64,000 bases of DNA from Mucilaginibacter gracilis (GTDB taxonomy: Bacteria; Bacteroidota; Bacteroidia; Sphingobacteriales; Sphingobacteriaceae): assembly GCF_003633615.1 (NCBI RefSeq), contig NZ_RBKU01000001.1, forward strand, positions 6,014,001-6,078,000, given 5' to 3'. The notes beneath the pieces are model-generated. The model was given only the letters and a program-made list of their open reading frames with translations. It did not search any database and was not told the origin of the DNA. Shown in pieces: positions 33,196 through 41,538 of this stretch (the first letter of the stretch is position 1; each line of letters opens with the position of its first letter). The position numbers were made by a program, and so were the translations under genes.

Positions 33196-34058
33196 AGAAT
33201 AAACAGTATGCAATAAAACTCACCGAGTGCCCGCGCGATGCCATGCAGGGGATACATAACTTTGTGCCAACCGAAGTAAAAGCCCAATACATCAACCTGC
33301 TTTTGCAGGTTGGCTTTAACACTATCGATTTTGGCAGCTTTGTATCGCACAAGGCTATCCCGCAAATGCGTGATACCGCTGATGTTTTGGCACGGCTTCA
33401 TCTCGATAATACCACATCCAAATTGTTAGCTATCACTGCTAATTTGCATGGTGCCGAAGATGCGGTAGCGTTTGATGAAATCAGCTATCTGGGTTTTCCG
33501 TTTTCTATATCCGAAACCTTTCAGCAGCGTAATACAAATTCCGGAATTCGGGAATCGTTTAATACAGTTAAAAAGATAAACAAGCTTTGCCGCTCAAACA
33601 ATAAAGAATTATTGGTTTACTTATCTATGGCTTTTGGCAACCCTTACGGGGACGAATGGAACACTGATATGGTTACCAAATGGGCCGGGCAAATGGTTGA
33701 TGAAGGCATCAGCATTATTTCGCTGGCCGATACTACAGGGGTATCAACACCTCAAAAATTAAAGGAAATATACCCTGCGCTATGCGCTGCCTTCCCCGAG
33801 ACCGAATTTGGCGTACACCTGCATTCGGTACCGGCAACTAGCCTTGAAAAAATAACGGCTGCCTATGAGGCAGGTTGCGAACGCTTTGATAGTGCCCTTA
33901 AAGGCTTTGGCGGCTGCCCAATGGCCACCGACGATTTAACAGGCAACATAGCTACCGAAAACCTAATAAGCTTTTTACAGCAGCAAGGCATTGATTTAAG
34001 CCTTGATATGGCCAAATGGGATGAAGCAATGAGTTACTCGGCAAAGATTTTTGGATAA
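33192..34058 (+). CDS. Hydroxymethylglutaryl-CoA lyase-like enzyme
   Basis: The DRE-TIM metallolyase barrel is evident. The N-terminal motif is TECPRDAMQG, where the family usually has EVGPRDGLQ. FGSFVSHKAIPQMRDT follows, then SMAFGNPYGDEW, SLADTTGVSTP, HLHSVPATS, and the signature GFGGCPMATDDLTGNIATEN with the catalytic cysteine at Cys242. HMG-CoA lyase splits HMG-CoA into acetoacetate and acetyl-CoA in leucine breakdown. The EC for EVG change and lack of other leucine genes nearby leave the exact substrate open. It overlaps the GspS-like gene. Confidence 0.85.
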   Translation: MKNKQYAIKLTECPRDAMQGIHNFVPTEVKAQYINLLLQVGFNTIDFGSFVSHKAIPQMRDTADVLARLHLDNTTSKLLAITANLHGAEDAVAFDEISYLGFPFSISETFQQRNTNSGIRESFNTVKKINKLCRSNNKELLVYLSMAFGNPYGDEWNTDMVTKWAGQMVDEGISIISLADTTGVSTPQKLKEIYPALCAAFPETEFGVHLHSVPATSLEKITAAYEAGCERFDSALKGFGGCPMATDDLTGNIATENLISFLQQQGIDLSLDMAKWDEAMSYSAKIFG

Positions 34059-34164
34059 AATAACTCAACTTTCATGGCGAGAAACTAAACTACCGCACGG
34101 AAACAGAGCGGCTCTATACGGTACGCGAAGGCAACACTATAGCTTACAACCAAACGGTTTACAT

Positions 34165-34587
34165 TTACCTTGCCAGCACCATTTTATAATGCCTTATTCC
34201 GGCTTCTTCAAACTCCGGTCCGGTTTTTTCAAAGCCAAATCTTTGGTAAAGCGTTACGGCATAAATTTGCGCGTGCAGGTAAATGTAATTGGCATCGGCA
34301 GGTAAATCGTTCAACACGGCTTGTACAAGGGCCTGCCCTATTCCATTATTTCTGTATTTACCCAATACGGCAAAACGCTCCAACTTGTATCCCTTATCGG
34401 TTTTACGCCAACGCGAAGCCCCCGCGGGCTCACCATCAACAGTGGCTAAAAAATGATTAGATTCTTCTTCATGCTCCCATTCCAACTCCGGAGGGCAATT
34501 TTGTTCGCCAACAAATACTTCTCGCCTTATGGCAAATACCTCGTCCAAATGGGCAGGCTGGTATACTTTACTTACTTTTATCAACAT
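34165..34587 (-). CDS. GNAT-family N-acetyltransferase
   Basis: The 140 aa protein has the GNAT fold: VFAIRREVFVGEQNCPPELE at the N-terminus, FLATVDGEPAGASRWR, and the acetyl-CoA-binding motif RFAVLGKYRNNGIGQALVQA. A late strand YIYLHAQIYAVTLYQRFGFE follows. The order and size fit ElaA-like or small-molecule acetyltransferases. The start overlaps the upstream iron-permease-family gene by 20 bases, so the two are coupled. Substrate unknown. Confidence 0.9.
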   Translation of the reverse strand: MLIKVSKVYQPAHLDEVFAIRREVFVGEQNCPPELEWEHEEESNHFLATVDGEPAGASRWRKTDKGYKLERFAVLGKYRNNGIGQALVQAVLNDLPADANYIYLHAQIYAVTLYQRFGFEKTGPEFEEAGIRHYKMVLAR

Positions 34588-35062
34588 CTTTTAGTTTTTC
34601 GCGCTCCCTGTGGTAGTTCACACGTTCTGATTTATACTGGTGATTATCATCGGCTGCATCAATAGAATGTGTGCAACCTAAGTCATCCTCCTGCTTAGCT
34701 AAGATAGATAATCGGACGTAAAATTTACGTAATTGATCCAATTCCTTTTCGGTAATATCTTCAATATTAACCATACGGTTACTTGCGCCCTGGTGAGCGG
34801 CAATAAGCTCGTTCAATTTGAGGTGAATAGCTTTCGAATCTTTATTTTGCGATTTTTGTATTAAAAAAACCATCAAAAAGGTAATAATGGTTGTGCCCGT
34901 ATTGATAATGAGCTGCCAGGTTGTTGAGTAACTAAAAACCGGCCCCGTAGCGCCCCATATTACAATACTTGCAGATGCTAATATAAAAGCCGCTGAACTG
35001 CCTGTAGCGTTAGTAGCCCAATTAGAAAACCTTTCGAAAAAGTTCTTTTTTTTATGACTCAT
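34568..35062 (-). CDS. Low-affinity iron permease family membrane protein
   Basis: The N-terminal half has two transmembrane helices (SSAAFILASASIVIWGATGP and LIINTGTTIITFLMVFLIQK) preceded by FFERFSNWATNATG, the pattern of the low-affinity iron permease family. A soluble tail with KAIHLKLNELIAAHQGASNR and an acidic helix (DITEKELDQLRKFY) follows. Despite the name, transport has been shown only for fungal relatives; bacterial members of this size may not transport iron. It ends in a Lys/Glu/Arg-rich tail and overlaps the GNAT gene. Confidence 0.8.
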   Translation of the reverse strand: MSHKKKNFFERFSNWATNATGSSAAFILASASIVIWGATGPVFSYSTTWQLIINTGTTIITFLMVFLIQKSQNKDSKAIHLKLNELIAAHQGASNRMVNIEDITEKELDQLRKFYVRLSILAKQEDDLGCTHSIDAADDNHQYKSERVNYHREREKLKDVDKSK

Positions 35063-35334
35063 GAGTATAAATTTAGCCTTATAACAAAAAAATATTGCTG
35101 TTGTTGCAAGGTCACATAAAAAGTACGTTTGCAGTGACCAAGTGTTTTAGGCTGGCTAACCGAAAGGTGTTTTTTGGCCTAATAGCTTACTTATTGCCTA
35201 TTTGTTGTATGCAGTGCCTGCTAACGGGCTACTGCCATGTAAAGTAAAAATATATGGAGTAGCGCACTGCAAAAACGCAGGATATTTTTTGTTGATGATA
35301 CATTTATTAACTTGCGCCATCAATATAACCCAAC

Positions 35335-36471
35335 ATGAAAAAAATTTTTGTACTGCTTTTGCTTACTTATCCGGTGTTAGCCATGGCGCAAAACACCGGC
35401 GGCAAGGTTTATAACCTATTAGTTGGCACCTATACCACTGGTAAAAGCCAGGGCATTTATGTTTATCATTTTGATACCAAAACCGGCAAAATAACCTATC
35501 AGGATAAAGTAACCGGTGTAAACAATCCATCGTACCTTGCGGTATCAAGCAACCGCAAATTTGTTTATTCGGTTAACGAAGTTGGTGCCGACCGCGCTGG
35601 CAGTGTAAGTTCTTTTTCGTTTAACGCTAAAGCCGGAAAGCTGGTGCTTATTAACAAACAACCATCAAACGGTGGTGGCCCTTGCTATATTTCGGTAGAC
35701 AGGGCAAATAAAAACGTATTTATAGCCAATTACGCAGGTGGCAGCCTATCTGTTTTACCTATCAAAGCCGACGGATCATTAGCCGAGCCATCCCAAACTA
35801 TACAAGACGAAGGCACGGGCCCCAATACAAGCCGCCAGGCAGGGCCGCATGTACACACCGCCGTACTATCACCCGACGAAAAGCTTTTACTATATACCGA
35901 CCTTGGCACCGATAAGCTTAACATTATGCGCTACGCCCCGGCAGAGGCAAAACCCTTAACACCCGCCAGCCCTGCATTTATTGCGGCCACAGGTGGAGAT
36001 GGCCCCCGCCATATTGCGTTTAGCCCAAACGGCAAATTTATGTACCTGATATGCGAAATGGGCGGCGATATTAATACCTACGAATATAACGACGGGCAAC
36101 TGAAAAAAACCGAATCTAATACCTTAGTGCCCGATGGTTTCCAAGGCATAATTGGTGCTGCGGATATTCATATCTCGCCCGATGGAAGATACCTTTATAG
36201 TACAAACCGGGGCAGCGTGAATGAGATAGAAGTTTTTGCTGTTAACAAGGATAATGGAAAACTCACCTTTATTGAACGAACATCAAGCTTAGGTAAAACC
36301 CCGCGCAATTTTGTGATTGACCCTACAGGCAATTTTTTACTGGTAGCCAACCAAACCAGCGATGACGTATACGTTTTCCGGATCAACAAAACCACCGGCA
36401 AGCTAACTTACACAGGCGAAAAACTGGAAGTAGGCAACCCTTCGTGCTTAAAGTTTGCGGCGATAGATTAA
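35335..36471 (+). CDS. Secreted lactonase-family beta-propeller (Pgl-like)
   Basis: A signal peptide (MKKIFVLLLLTYPVLAMAQN) leads a 7-bladed propeller of about 355 residues. Repeated blade motifs are visible: NPSYLAVSSNRKFVYSVNE, GGPCYISVDRANKNVFIANY, GPHVHTAVLSPDEKLLLYTD, GDGPRHIAFSPNGKFMYLIC and PRNFVIDPTGNFLLVANQ. The family includes 6-phosphogluconolactonase and muconate-cyclising relatives; export makes the cytoplasmic pentose-phosphate role unlikely, so an extracytoplasmic sugar lactone is a better guess. A hairpin terminator follows. Confidence 0.88.
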   Translation: MKKIFVLLLLTYPVLAMAQNTGGKVYNLLVGTYTTGKSQGIYVYHFDTKTGKITYQDKVTGVNNPSYLAVSSNRKFVYSVNEVGADRAGSVSSFSFNAKAGKLVLINKQPSNGGGPCYISVDRANKNVFIANYAGGSLSVLPIKADGSLAEPSQTIQDEGTGPNTSRQAGPHVHTAVLSPDEKLLLYTDLGTDKLNIMRYAPAEAKPLTPASPAFIAATGGDGPRHIAFSPNGKFMYLICEMGGDINTYEYNDGQLKKTESNTLVPDGFQGIIGAADIHISPDGRYLYSTNRGSVNEIEVFAVNKDNGKLTFIERTSSLGKTPRNFVIDPTGNFLLVANQTSDDVYVFRINKTTGKLTYTGEKLEVGNPSCLKFAAID

Positions 36472-36474
36472 ATT

Positions 36475-36513
36475 AAAAAGCCATGCCCTCTCGTATGGAT
36501 GACATGGCTTTTT
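36475..36513. terminator. Rho-independent terminator after the lactonase gene
   Basis: AAAAAGCCATG (36475-36485) pairs perfectly with CATGGCTTTTT (36503-36513) around a 17-base loop; the T-run is part of the stem, as in the other terminators of this window. Confidence 0.85.
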
Positions 36514-37009
36514 CAACGCAAAATCCGAACGCGAAATTCCGAAAAGCACACTGAAAATTTGCTTTATGTTGTTCCAAAACTTTTTTTTTAACTCATAAAA
36601 CTATTCAGCGGCTAATTGCAACCCCTGTTTTTCCGGAGGTGTTTTCTCTAAAGCTTTGTCAACTTTGGGAGGCAATGAGATAGCTATTTTATAAGATGTC
36701 CGCTTAGATGGATAAGGTGTTGAACAAACGCGGCACCCTTAACAATAAGTTGAATAATTTGCACGGCAAGTAAAGTTTTCATATTGATTTGTTGTTTGAT
36801 GAAACAAATATGACGCAGAACTGGCATTTTCGCCACAGGTTTTAGGCGAAGGGCACTAAAACGTCGGTGAACGGTAATAAACGACATCCAAAACATTTTC
36901 ACCGGGGTTTTTGCCGATAATTTTCTTAACCAATTAAAACAATTTTACCGTGCCAACGCTTTATAACGGTAGTGATAATACTACAGACCAGCTACTTAAA
37001 CTTGTTAAC
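36514..37009. other. About 500-base stretch without a confident gene
   Basis: Between the lactonase terminator and the PRC-barrel gene only weak coding signals are seen. On the minus strand a 32-residue frame (36684-36782) is followed, in another frame, by an open stretch of about 45 codons that ends at 36601. Both are described separately. On the plus strand a GTG at 36950 could extend the PRC-barrel protein by 20 residues. No hairpin repeat of the kinds seen elsewhere was found. Confidence 0.5.
36684..36782 (-). CDS. Possible 32-residue small protein
   Basis: ATG at 36782 opens a frame reading MKTLLAVQIIQLIVKGAAFV and ending in LSGHLIK. It is hydrophobic in its first 20 residues and would span or touch a membrane. 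An upstream CATATTTG matches seven of eight bases of TAnnTTTG. Without relatives or expression data this is only a candidate. An overlapping frame further downstream (to 36601) reads KIAISLPPKVDKALEKTPPE and could be its continuation after a frameshift. Confidence 0.25.
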   Translation of the reverse strand: MKTLLAVQIIQLIVKGAAFVQHLIHLSGHLIK

Positions 37010-37696
37010 ATGAAACGTGATATTAACAGCCTGATAGGCTATAAAATAGCCGCCACCGATGGTGACCTGGGCACTGTGAAAGATTTTTATTTTGATGATA
37101 AAACCTGGACCATACGCTACCTGGTAGTTGAAACAGGGGGCTGGTTATCAAGCCGTAAGGTGCTTATATCGCCGCAATCGGTATTAACAGATTATGGCAC
37201 CACGGGTAAATTTAGCGTTAGCTTAACTACCGAACAGATAAAAAATAGCCCCGATATTGATACCGACCTGCCCGTATCGCGCCAGCAGGAAGAAATTTTA
37301 CATATGCACCACTCCTGGGAAAACTATTGGGAAAGTACCTTTTTTGGCGGAGGCAATACTGCCGACGCTATCCCGGCTGTTGAAGTAGAAAACGCGAATG
37401 ACGACGAATTGCCAAAAGCTACTTACGATGTAAGCCTGCAAAGTGCCAAAAATGTTAGCGGCTACCACATACACGCCATAGGCGGCGAAATAGGCCACCT
37501 TAACAATTATATTTTAGACGACCAAACCTGGACGATAACCGATTTGGTGATAGATACTGCCAACATGATAGGCGGCAAAAAAGTACTGGTGCCAGTAAGT
37601 AATGTAGATGCTTTGCAATGGTCGAACTACGAGGTGTATTTAAACATCACTCCCGAGGCGGTTGAGAATAGCGCGGTTTATATCCCGGTAGAATAA
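37010..37696 (+). CDS. Tandem PRC-barrel protein
   Basis: Two PRC-barrel-like units are seen. The first, residues about 8-75, has GYKIAATDGDLGTVKDFYFD and TWTIRYLVVETGG with RKVLISPQSV. The second, about 145-210, has GYHIHAIGGEIGHLNNYILD and TWTITDLVIDTAN with KKVLVPVSNVD. The repeats align well, so the gene arose by duplication. PRC barrels bind RNA or scaffold protein complexes, and stand-alone tandem forms are often stress-related; the role here is unknown. I start at ATG 37010 (MKRDINSLIGY); a GTG at 36950 would add a 20-residue extension without conserved features. Confidence 0.82.
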   Translation: MKRDINSLIGYKIAATDGDLGTVKDFYFDDKTWTIRYLVVETGGWLSSRKVLISPQSVLTDYGTTGKFSVSLTTEQIKNSPDIDTDLPVSRQQEEILHMHHSWENYWESTFFGGGNTADAIPAVEVENANDDELPKATYDVSLQSAKNVSGYHIHAIGGEIGHLNNYILDDQTWTITDLVIDTANMIGGKKVLVPVSNVDALQWSNYEVYLNITPEAVENSAVYIPVE

Positions 37697-37721
37697 TTTG
37701 TCAATCGAATTACTCGTTACA

Positions 37722-37758
37722 AAGCAAAAAGCACCCATAAAACAGGTGCTTTTTGCTT
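37722..37758. terminator. Bidirectional terminator between the PRC-barrel gene and glyS
   Basis: AAGCAAAAAGCACC (37722-37735) pairs with GGTGCTTTTTGCTT (37745-37758) around a nine-base loop. A and T runs on both sides let it serve both converging genes. Confidence 0.88.
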
Positions 37759-37778
37759 ATGAATAGGTTAGGTGAATA

Positions 37779-39260
37779 TTATCCTAAAACGGTTTTCCAG
37801 CTAACTAAATCTCCTAATATTTTACTCAGGTCGTCGGCTAAAACGCGTTCCTGCGCCATGCTATCGCGGTGGCGAATGGTAACGGTATTATCTTCTAAAC
37901 TTTGATGATCTACCGTGATACAAATTGGTGTACCTATGGCATCCTGGCGGCGGTAGCGCTTGCCAATGGCATCTTTTTCTTCGTATTGTACGTTATATTC
38001 CAGTTTCAGTTTATCCATTATTTCGCGGGCCTTTTCGGGCAAACCGTCTTTTTTGGTTAACGGGAATATAGCGGCCTTAACAGGAGCCAATACAGGCGGA
38101 AGGCGTAACACGGTGCGGCTGTCCTGGCGCTCTTCGGTGCTTAGGTCCTCTTCCTCGTAGGCGTTCATCATGGTTAGTAAAAACATCCTGTCCAAACCAA
38201 TAGAAGTTTCTATTACATACGGGATATAATTACCATAAGGCTTGCCGGTTTCCGGGTCTACCTCAGGGTCAAAATATTGCATTTTCTTTCCCGAAAATTC
38301 CTGGTGCTGGCTCAAGTCAAAATTTCCACGGCTGTGTATACCTTCAACCTCTTTAAATCCAAACGGAAATTCGTATTCAATATCAACCGCGGCTGTAGCA
38401 TAGTGGGCCAGCTTGGCATGGTCGTGATATTGGTATTTAGCCGGGTCGGTGCCCAAGGCCACGTGCCATTTTAAGCGGGCAATTTTCCAATACTCATACC
38501 ATTCCTGTTGAGTGCCGGGGCGTATAAAAAACTGCATTTCCATTTGCTCAAACTCGCGCATACGGATAATAAACTGGCGGGCTATCACCTCGTTACGGAA
38601 AGCCTTACCAATTTGGGCTATCCCAAACGGAATTTTCATCCTGCCCGATTTTTGAACATTTAAAAAGTTAACAAATATACCCTGTGCAGTTTCGGGGCGC
38701 AGGTAAACCTCTTCGCTGCCTTCGGCCATAGCGCCAAACTGGGTGCTAAACATCAGGTTAAACTGGCGCACTTCGGTCCAGTTCATGGTGCCGCTTATGG
38801 GGCATTTAATATCGTGTTCAATAATAATTTCGCGCAGGCGTGGCAGGTCGTCGGCCTTTAAGGCTTCGTCCATATCATGCTGTAGCTTTTCGGCTAAATC
38901 TGTTTTATTTTCGCCATCGTATTTGGCAATTTTTTCTTCAATTAACTGGTCGGCACGGTAACGCTTTTTCGAATCCTTATTATCAATCATCGGGTCGTTA
39001 AAGCCGTCAACGTGGCCGCTGGCTTTCCATATTTTGGGATGCATAAATATTGCCGAATCAATGCCTACAATATTTTCGTGCATTTGCACCATTGCCTTCC
39101 ACCAATAGGTTTTGATATTGTTTTTTAGCTCGGCACCGTTCTGACCGTAATCATAAACAGCACTCAAACCATCATATATTTCGCTCGATTGAAAAACAAA
39201 GCCATACTCCTTAGCATGCGAGATGACATTTTTAAATAGCTCGTCGGTATTTTTACTCAT
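37779..39260 (-). CDS. glyS: Glycine--tRNA ligase (class II, single-chain type)
   Basis: This cytoplasmic enzyme charges tRNA-Gly. The chain has class II motifs: YDYGQNGAELKNNIKTYWW near the start, YLRPETAQGIFVNFLNVQ, and FGIAQIGKAFRNEVIARQFI, which matches motif 2 with its arginine. Motif 3 is ETSIGLDRMFLLTMMNAYEE. The C-terminal anticodon-binding part begins at LPPVLAPVKAAIFPL. The 493 aa length fits the eukaryote-like alpha2 enzyme found in Bacteroidota rather than the alpha2beta2 form. It converges on the PRC-barrel gene. Confidence 0.96.
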   Translation of the reverse strand: MSKNTDELFKNVISHAKEYGFVFQSSEIYDGLSAVYDYGQNGAELKNNIKTYWWKAMVQMHENIVGIDSAIFMHPKIWKASGHVDGFNDPMIDNKDSKKRYRADQLIEEKIAKYDGENKTDLAEKLQHDMDEALKADDLPRLREIIIEHDIKCPISGTMNWTEVRQFNLMFSTQFGAMAEGSEEVYLRPETAQGIFVNFLNVQKSGRMKIPFGIAQIGKAFRNEVIARQFIIRMREFEQMEMQFFIRPGTQQEWYEYWKIARLKWHVALGTDPAKYQYHDHAKLAHYATAAVDIEYEFPFGFKEVEGIHSRGNFDLSQHQEFSGKKMQYFDPEVDPETGKPYGNYIPYVIETSIGLDRMFLLTMMNAYEEEDLSTEERQDSRTVLRLPPVLAPVKAAIFPLTKKDGLPEKAREIMDKLKLEYNVQYEEKDAIGKRYRRQDAIGTPICITVDHQSLEDNTVTIRHRDSMAQERVLADDLSKILGDLVSWKTVLG

Positions 39261-39398
39261 AACACGGCAAAGATAGTTTTTTTCGGAAAGGGAGAAAGTG
39301 AGAAAAAGCGGAAAGATTTACAAAGAACCTTATCACTCAGCAGGCGGCATATTAGCAAAAGATTTCTCACGACCATTCGGAATCACCTGTTTAAATGT

Positions 39399-39406
39399 TA
39401 ATTTTG
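39399..39406 (+). promoter_or_regulatory. Candidate -7 box for gldA
   Basis: TAATTTTG is an exact TAnnTTTG match only five bases before the ATG at 39412. If used, transcription would begin at or just inside the first codons, favouring the ATG at 39418 or leaderless translation. This supports the short form of GldA rather than a start at 39298. Confidence 0.4.
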
Positions 39407-39411
39407 GGACT

Positions 39412-40131
39412 ATGATAATGGTACAAAACCTTACCAAACTTTACGCAACCCAAAAAGCTATTGATAACATAAGCTTTAACGCCGGGCCCGGTGTATTAGG
39501 CTTTTTGGGCCCAAACGGTGCAGGTAAATCAACCACCATGAAGATATTAACCTGCTTTATCCCGCAAACATCGGGTAAGGCTTCGGTATGTGGGTTTGAT
39601 GCGAGTACACAGGCTTTGCAGGTAAGGCAAAATATAGGCTACCTGCCCGAAACCAATCCGCAATATTTAGACATGTACGTAAAAGAATCCTTAGGTTTTA
39701 TTGCGGGCATCCACAAGCTACATAACACCAACCAACGCATAGCCGAAGTAATTGAGCTAACCGGCTTAGGGCCCGAGCAGCATAAAAAAATAGGGCAGCT
39801 ATCAAAGGGTTATCGCCAGCGCGTGGGTTTGGCGCAGGCTATCATTCACAATCCGCAGGTGCTGATACTCGACGAACCCACTTCGGGCCTCGACCCTAAT
39901 CAACTGGTTGGCATTCGCCAGCTTATCCGCGAGTTAGGTAAAACCAAAACCATTATACTTTCTACCCATATTATGCAGGAGGTTGAAGCTGTTTGCGATA
40001 ATGTAATCATCATTAACAAGGGCCAAATTGTAGCTAACAGCAGCCTTACTAATCTTCGCGAAAAGCACGGCAACAATTCACTCGAAAATATTTTTATTGA
40101 ACTTACCAACCTTGTTCCGGCAAGCGCTTAA
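39412..40131 (+). CDS. gldA: Gliding-motility-type ABC transporter ATP-binding protein GldA
   Basis: GldA with GldF and GldG forms an ABC transporter required for gliding in Flavobacterium. Walker A is LGPNGAGKST, the signature motif is LSKGYRQRVGLAQAI, Walker B is QVLILDEPTSGLDPNQ, and the H-loop is LSTHIMQEVEA. The 239 aa length and the YLPETNPQYLDMYV stretch fit GldA. I start at ATG 39412 (MIMVQNLTKLY); the longer frame from 39298 adds 38 residues that ABC ATPases lack. gldF and gldG follow after a beta-barrel gene. Other gld genes of the motility machinery are not in the window. Confidence 0.9.
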   Translation: MIMVQNLTKLYATQKAIDNISFNAGPGVLGFLGPNGAGKSTTMKILTCFIPQTSGKASVCGFDASTQALQVRQNIGYLPETNPQYLDMYVKESLGFIAGIHKLHNTNQRIAEVIELTGLGPEQHKKIGQLSKGYRQRVGLAQAIIHNPQVLILDEPTSGLDPNQLVGIRQLIRELGKTKTIILSTHIMQEVEAVCDNVIIINKGQIVANSSLTNLREKHGNNSLENIFIELTNLVPASA

Positions 40132-40176
40132 TAATATTTTGTGATTTTAAGCGTATTTGTGCTACATATTTAAACC

Positions 40177-40698
40177 ATGAAAAAATTTTTATTCGTCTGC
40201 ATAGCCCTGTTTGTTTTCAAATCCGCTAACGCGCAATATCGCGGCCAAACCGACAACAAAAATATTTTTTTAAGCCTCGGGGCAGAGATAGGCATACCCT
40301 CTAACACGCCATACAATTTAACCTACGGTGCAGCCGCACAGGCAGAAATAAAATTAATGCCGCAGTTAGGCTTAACCTTTAGCGGCCAATACACGGCGTA
40401 TAACTATAAAAGTTCGTTGTTGGCTAATTCGGATGCGGAGAAGCATCCGTCGTTTATACCTTTAAAGGCCGGTTTAAAGTATTATACTTCGCCAAATTTT
40501 TATTTCGGCGGCGAATTAGGTTCTACCGTTCAAAGCAATAACGGCACGGGCAATATGTTTGTATACGCTTTAGGTTTTGGGTTTGATGTACCCTTAGACA
40601 AACATAGCGACATTGAAATTGGATTTGCCTACCAAAACTACTCCGCAAGCCAGTACCAAACCACGGGGATGAGAGTAGCCTACCGCGTTGGCTGGTAA
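40177..40698 (+). CDS. Secreted beta-barrel protein between gldA and gldF
   Basis: A signal peptide (MKKFLFVCIALFVFKSANAQ) precedes about 150 residues of alternating strands ending in AYRVGW: IFLSLGAEIGIPS, LTYGAAAQAEIKL, LGLTFSGQYTAYNY, FIPLKAGLKYY, FYFGGELGSTVQ and DIEIGFAYQNYS. The terminal Trp and strand pattern indicate an eight-stranded outer-membrane barrel. It interrupts the gldA-gldF-gldG order. A role in gliding is possible but unsupported by motif; it may simply be a recent insertion. Confidence 0.8.
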   Translation: MKKFLFVCIALFVFKSANAQYRGQTDNKNIFLSLGAEIGIPSNTPYNLTYGAAAQAEIKLMPQLGLTFSGQYTAYNYKSSLLANSDAEKHPSFIPLKAGLKYYTSPNFYFGGELGSTVQSNNGTGNMFVYALGFGFDVPLDKHSDIEIGFAYQNYSASQYQTTGMRVAYRVGW

Positions 40699-40815
40699 TT
40701 TTGTCCGTTTAGTTATTGGGTATGCAGTATATTTTGTTATTTCGTCAAAAAAAAACGCAAAACAGTAAAATCAATACAATAACCAACAACGCTACAACTA
40801 ATAACCAAACAACAA

Positions 40816-41538
40816 GTGCTAACTATCCTCAAAAAAGAGATCACCACTTATTTAAGCTCAATGGTAGCCTATGTTACCATAGGTGTTTTTTTGCTGGTAT
40901 TGGGCCTGTTCCTTTGGGTGTTCCCCGAATCGAGCATTTTAGAATACGGATATGCAGGTTTAGATAGCTTATTTAGTACAGCACCTTACCTGTTTATGTT
41001 TTTAATACCGGCCATCACCATGCGTTCCCTCGCCGAAGAGCGTAAAGAAGGCACTTTAGAAATATTAGCAACCCGCCCCCTAACCGATTGGCAAATAGTT
41101 TGGGGCAAATACCTGGCCTGCCTGCTGCTGGTTTTGTTTGCATTATTACCAACCCTGGTTTATTATTATTCGGTTTATAACCTGGGTACGCCACAGGGCA
41201 ATATTGATACGGGCGCGGTAATTGGCTCGTACATTGGTTTGTTTTTGTTGGGCGCAGCCTTTGTTGCCATTGGTTTATTTGCATCATCTGTAACGGGCAA
41301 TCAAATTATTGCCTTTACCATTGCTGTTTTTTTATGCTTTATTGCCTTTAGCGGGTTAGATTCGCTGAGTACTTTGCTATCGCTGCAAAACTTAGGCTTG
41401 CAAAATTTCGGTATTAATCAGCATTACCAATCTATTAGTCGCGGTGTGTTAGATACGCGCGATCTGGTTTATTTCCTCAGTTTTATTGCACTCTTCCTCA
41501 TCATCACCAAAACCATTACAGGAGGCCGAAAATGGTAA
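40816..41538 (+). CDS. gldF: Gliding-motility-type ABC transporter permease GldF
   Basis: Six or so hydrophobic helices are present (MVAYVTIGVFLLVLGLFLWV, LFMFLIPAITM, YLACLLLVLFALLPTLVYYY, YIGLFLLGAAFVAIGLF, IIAFTIAVFLCFIAFSG, LVYFLSFIALFLIIT). The cytoplasmic motif RSLAEERKEGTLEILATRPL is typical of GldF and NosY-like permeases. The start is a GTG at 40816, needed to include ILKKEITTYLSS, which family members share. It overlaps gldG by seven bases. Confidence 0.9.
   Translation: MLTILKKEITTYLSSMVAYVTIGVFLLVLGLFLWVFPESSILEYGYAGLDSLFSTAPYLFMFLIPAITMRSLAEERKEGTLEILATRPLTDWQIVWGKYLACLLLVLFALLPTLVYYYSVYNLGTPQGNIDTGAVIGSYIGLFLLGAAFVAIGLFASSVTGNQIIAFTIAVFLCFIAFSGLDSLSTLLSLQNLGLQNFGINQHYQSISRGVLDTRDLVYFLSFIALFLIITKTITGGRKW

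Noticed and set aside
34059..34164. An open frame reading GEKLNYRTETERLYTVREGN between the HMG-CoA-lyase-like and GNAT genes
   Set aside because: It has no start codon, is only about 40 codons long, and I recognise no relative; it may be a remnant but the evidence is too thin.
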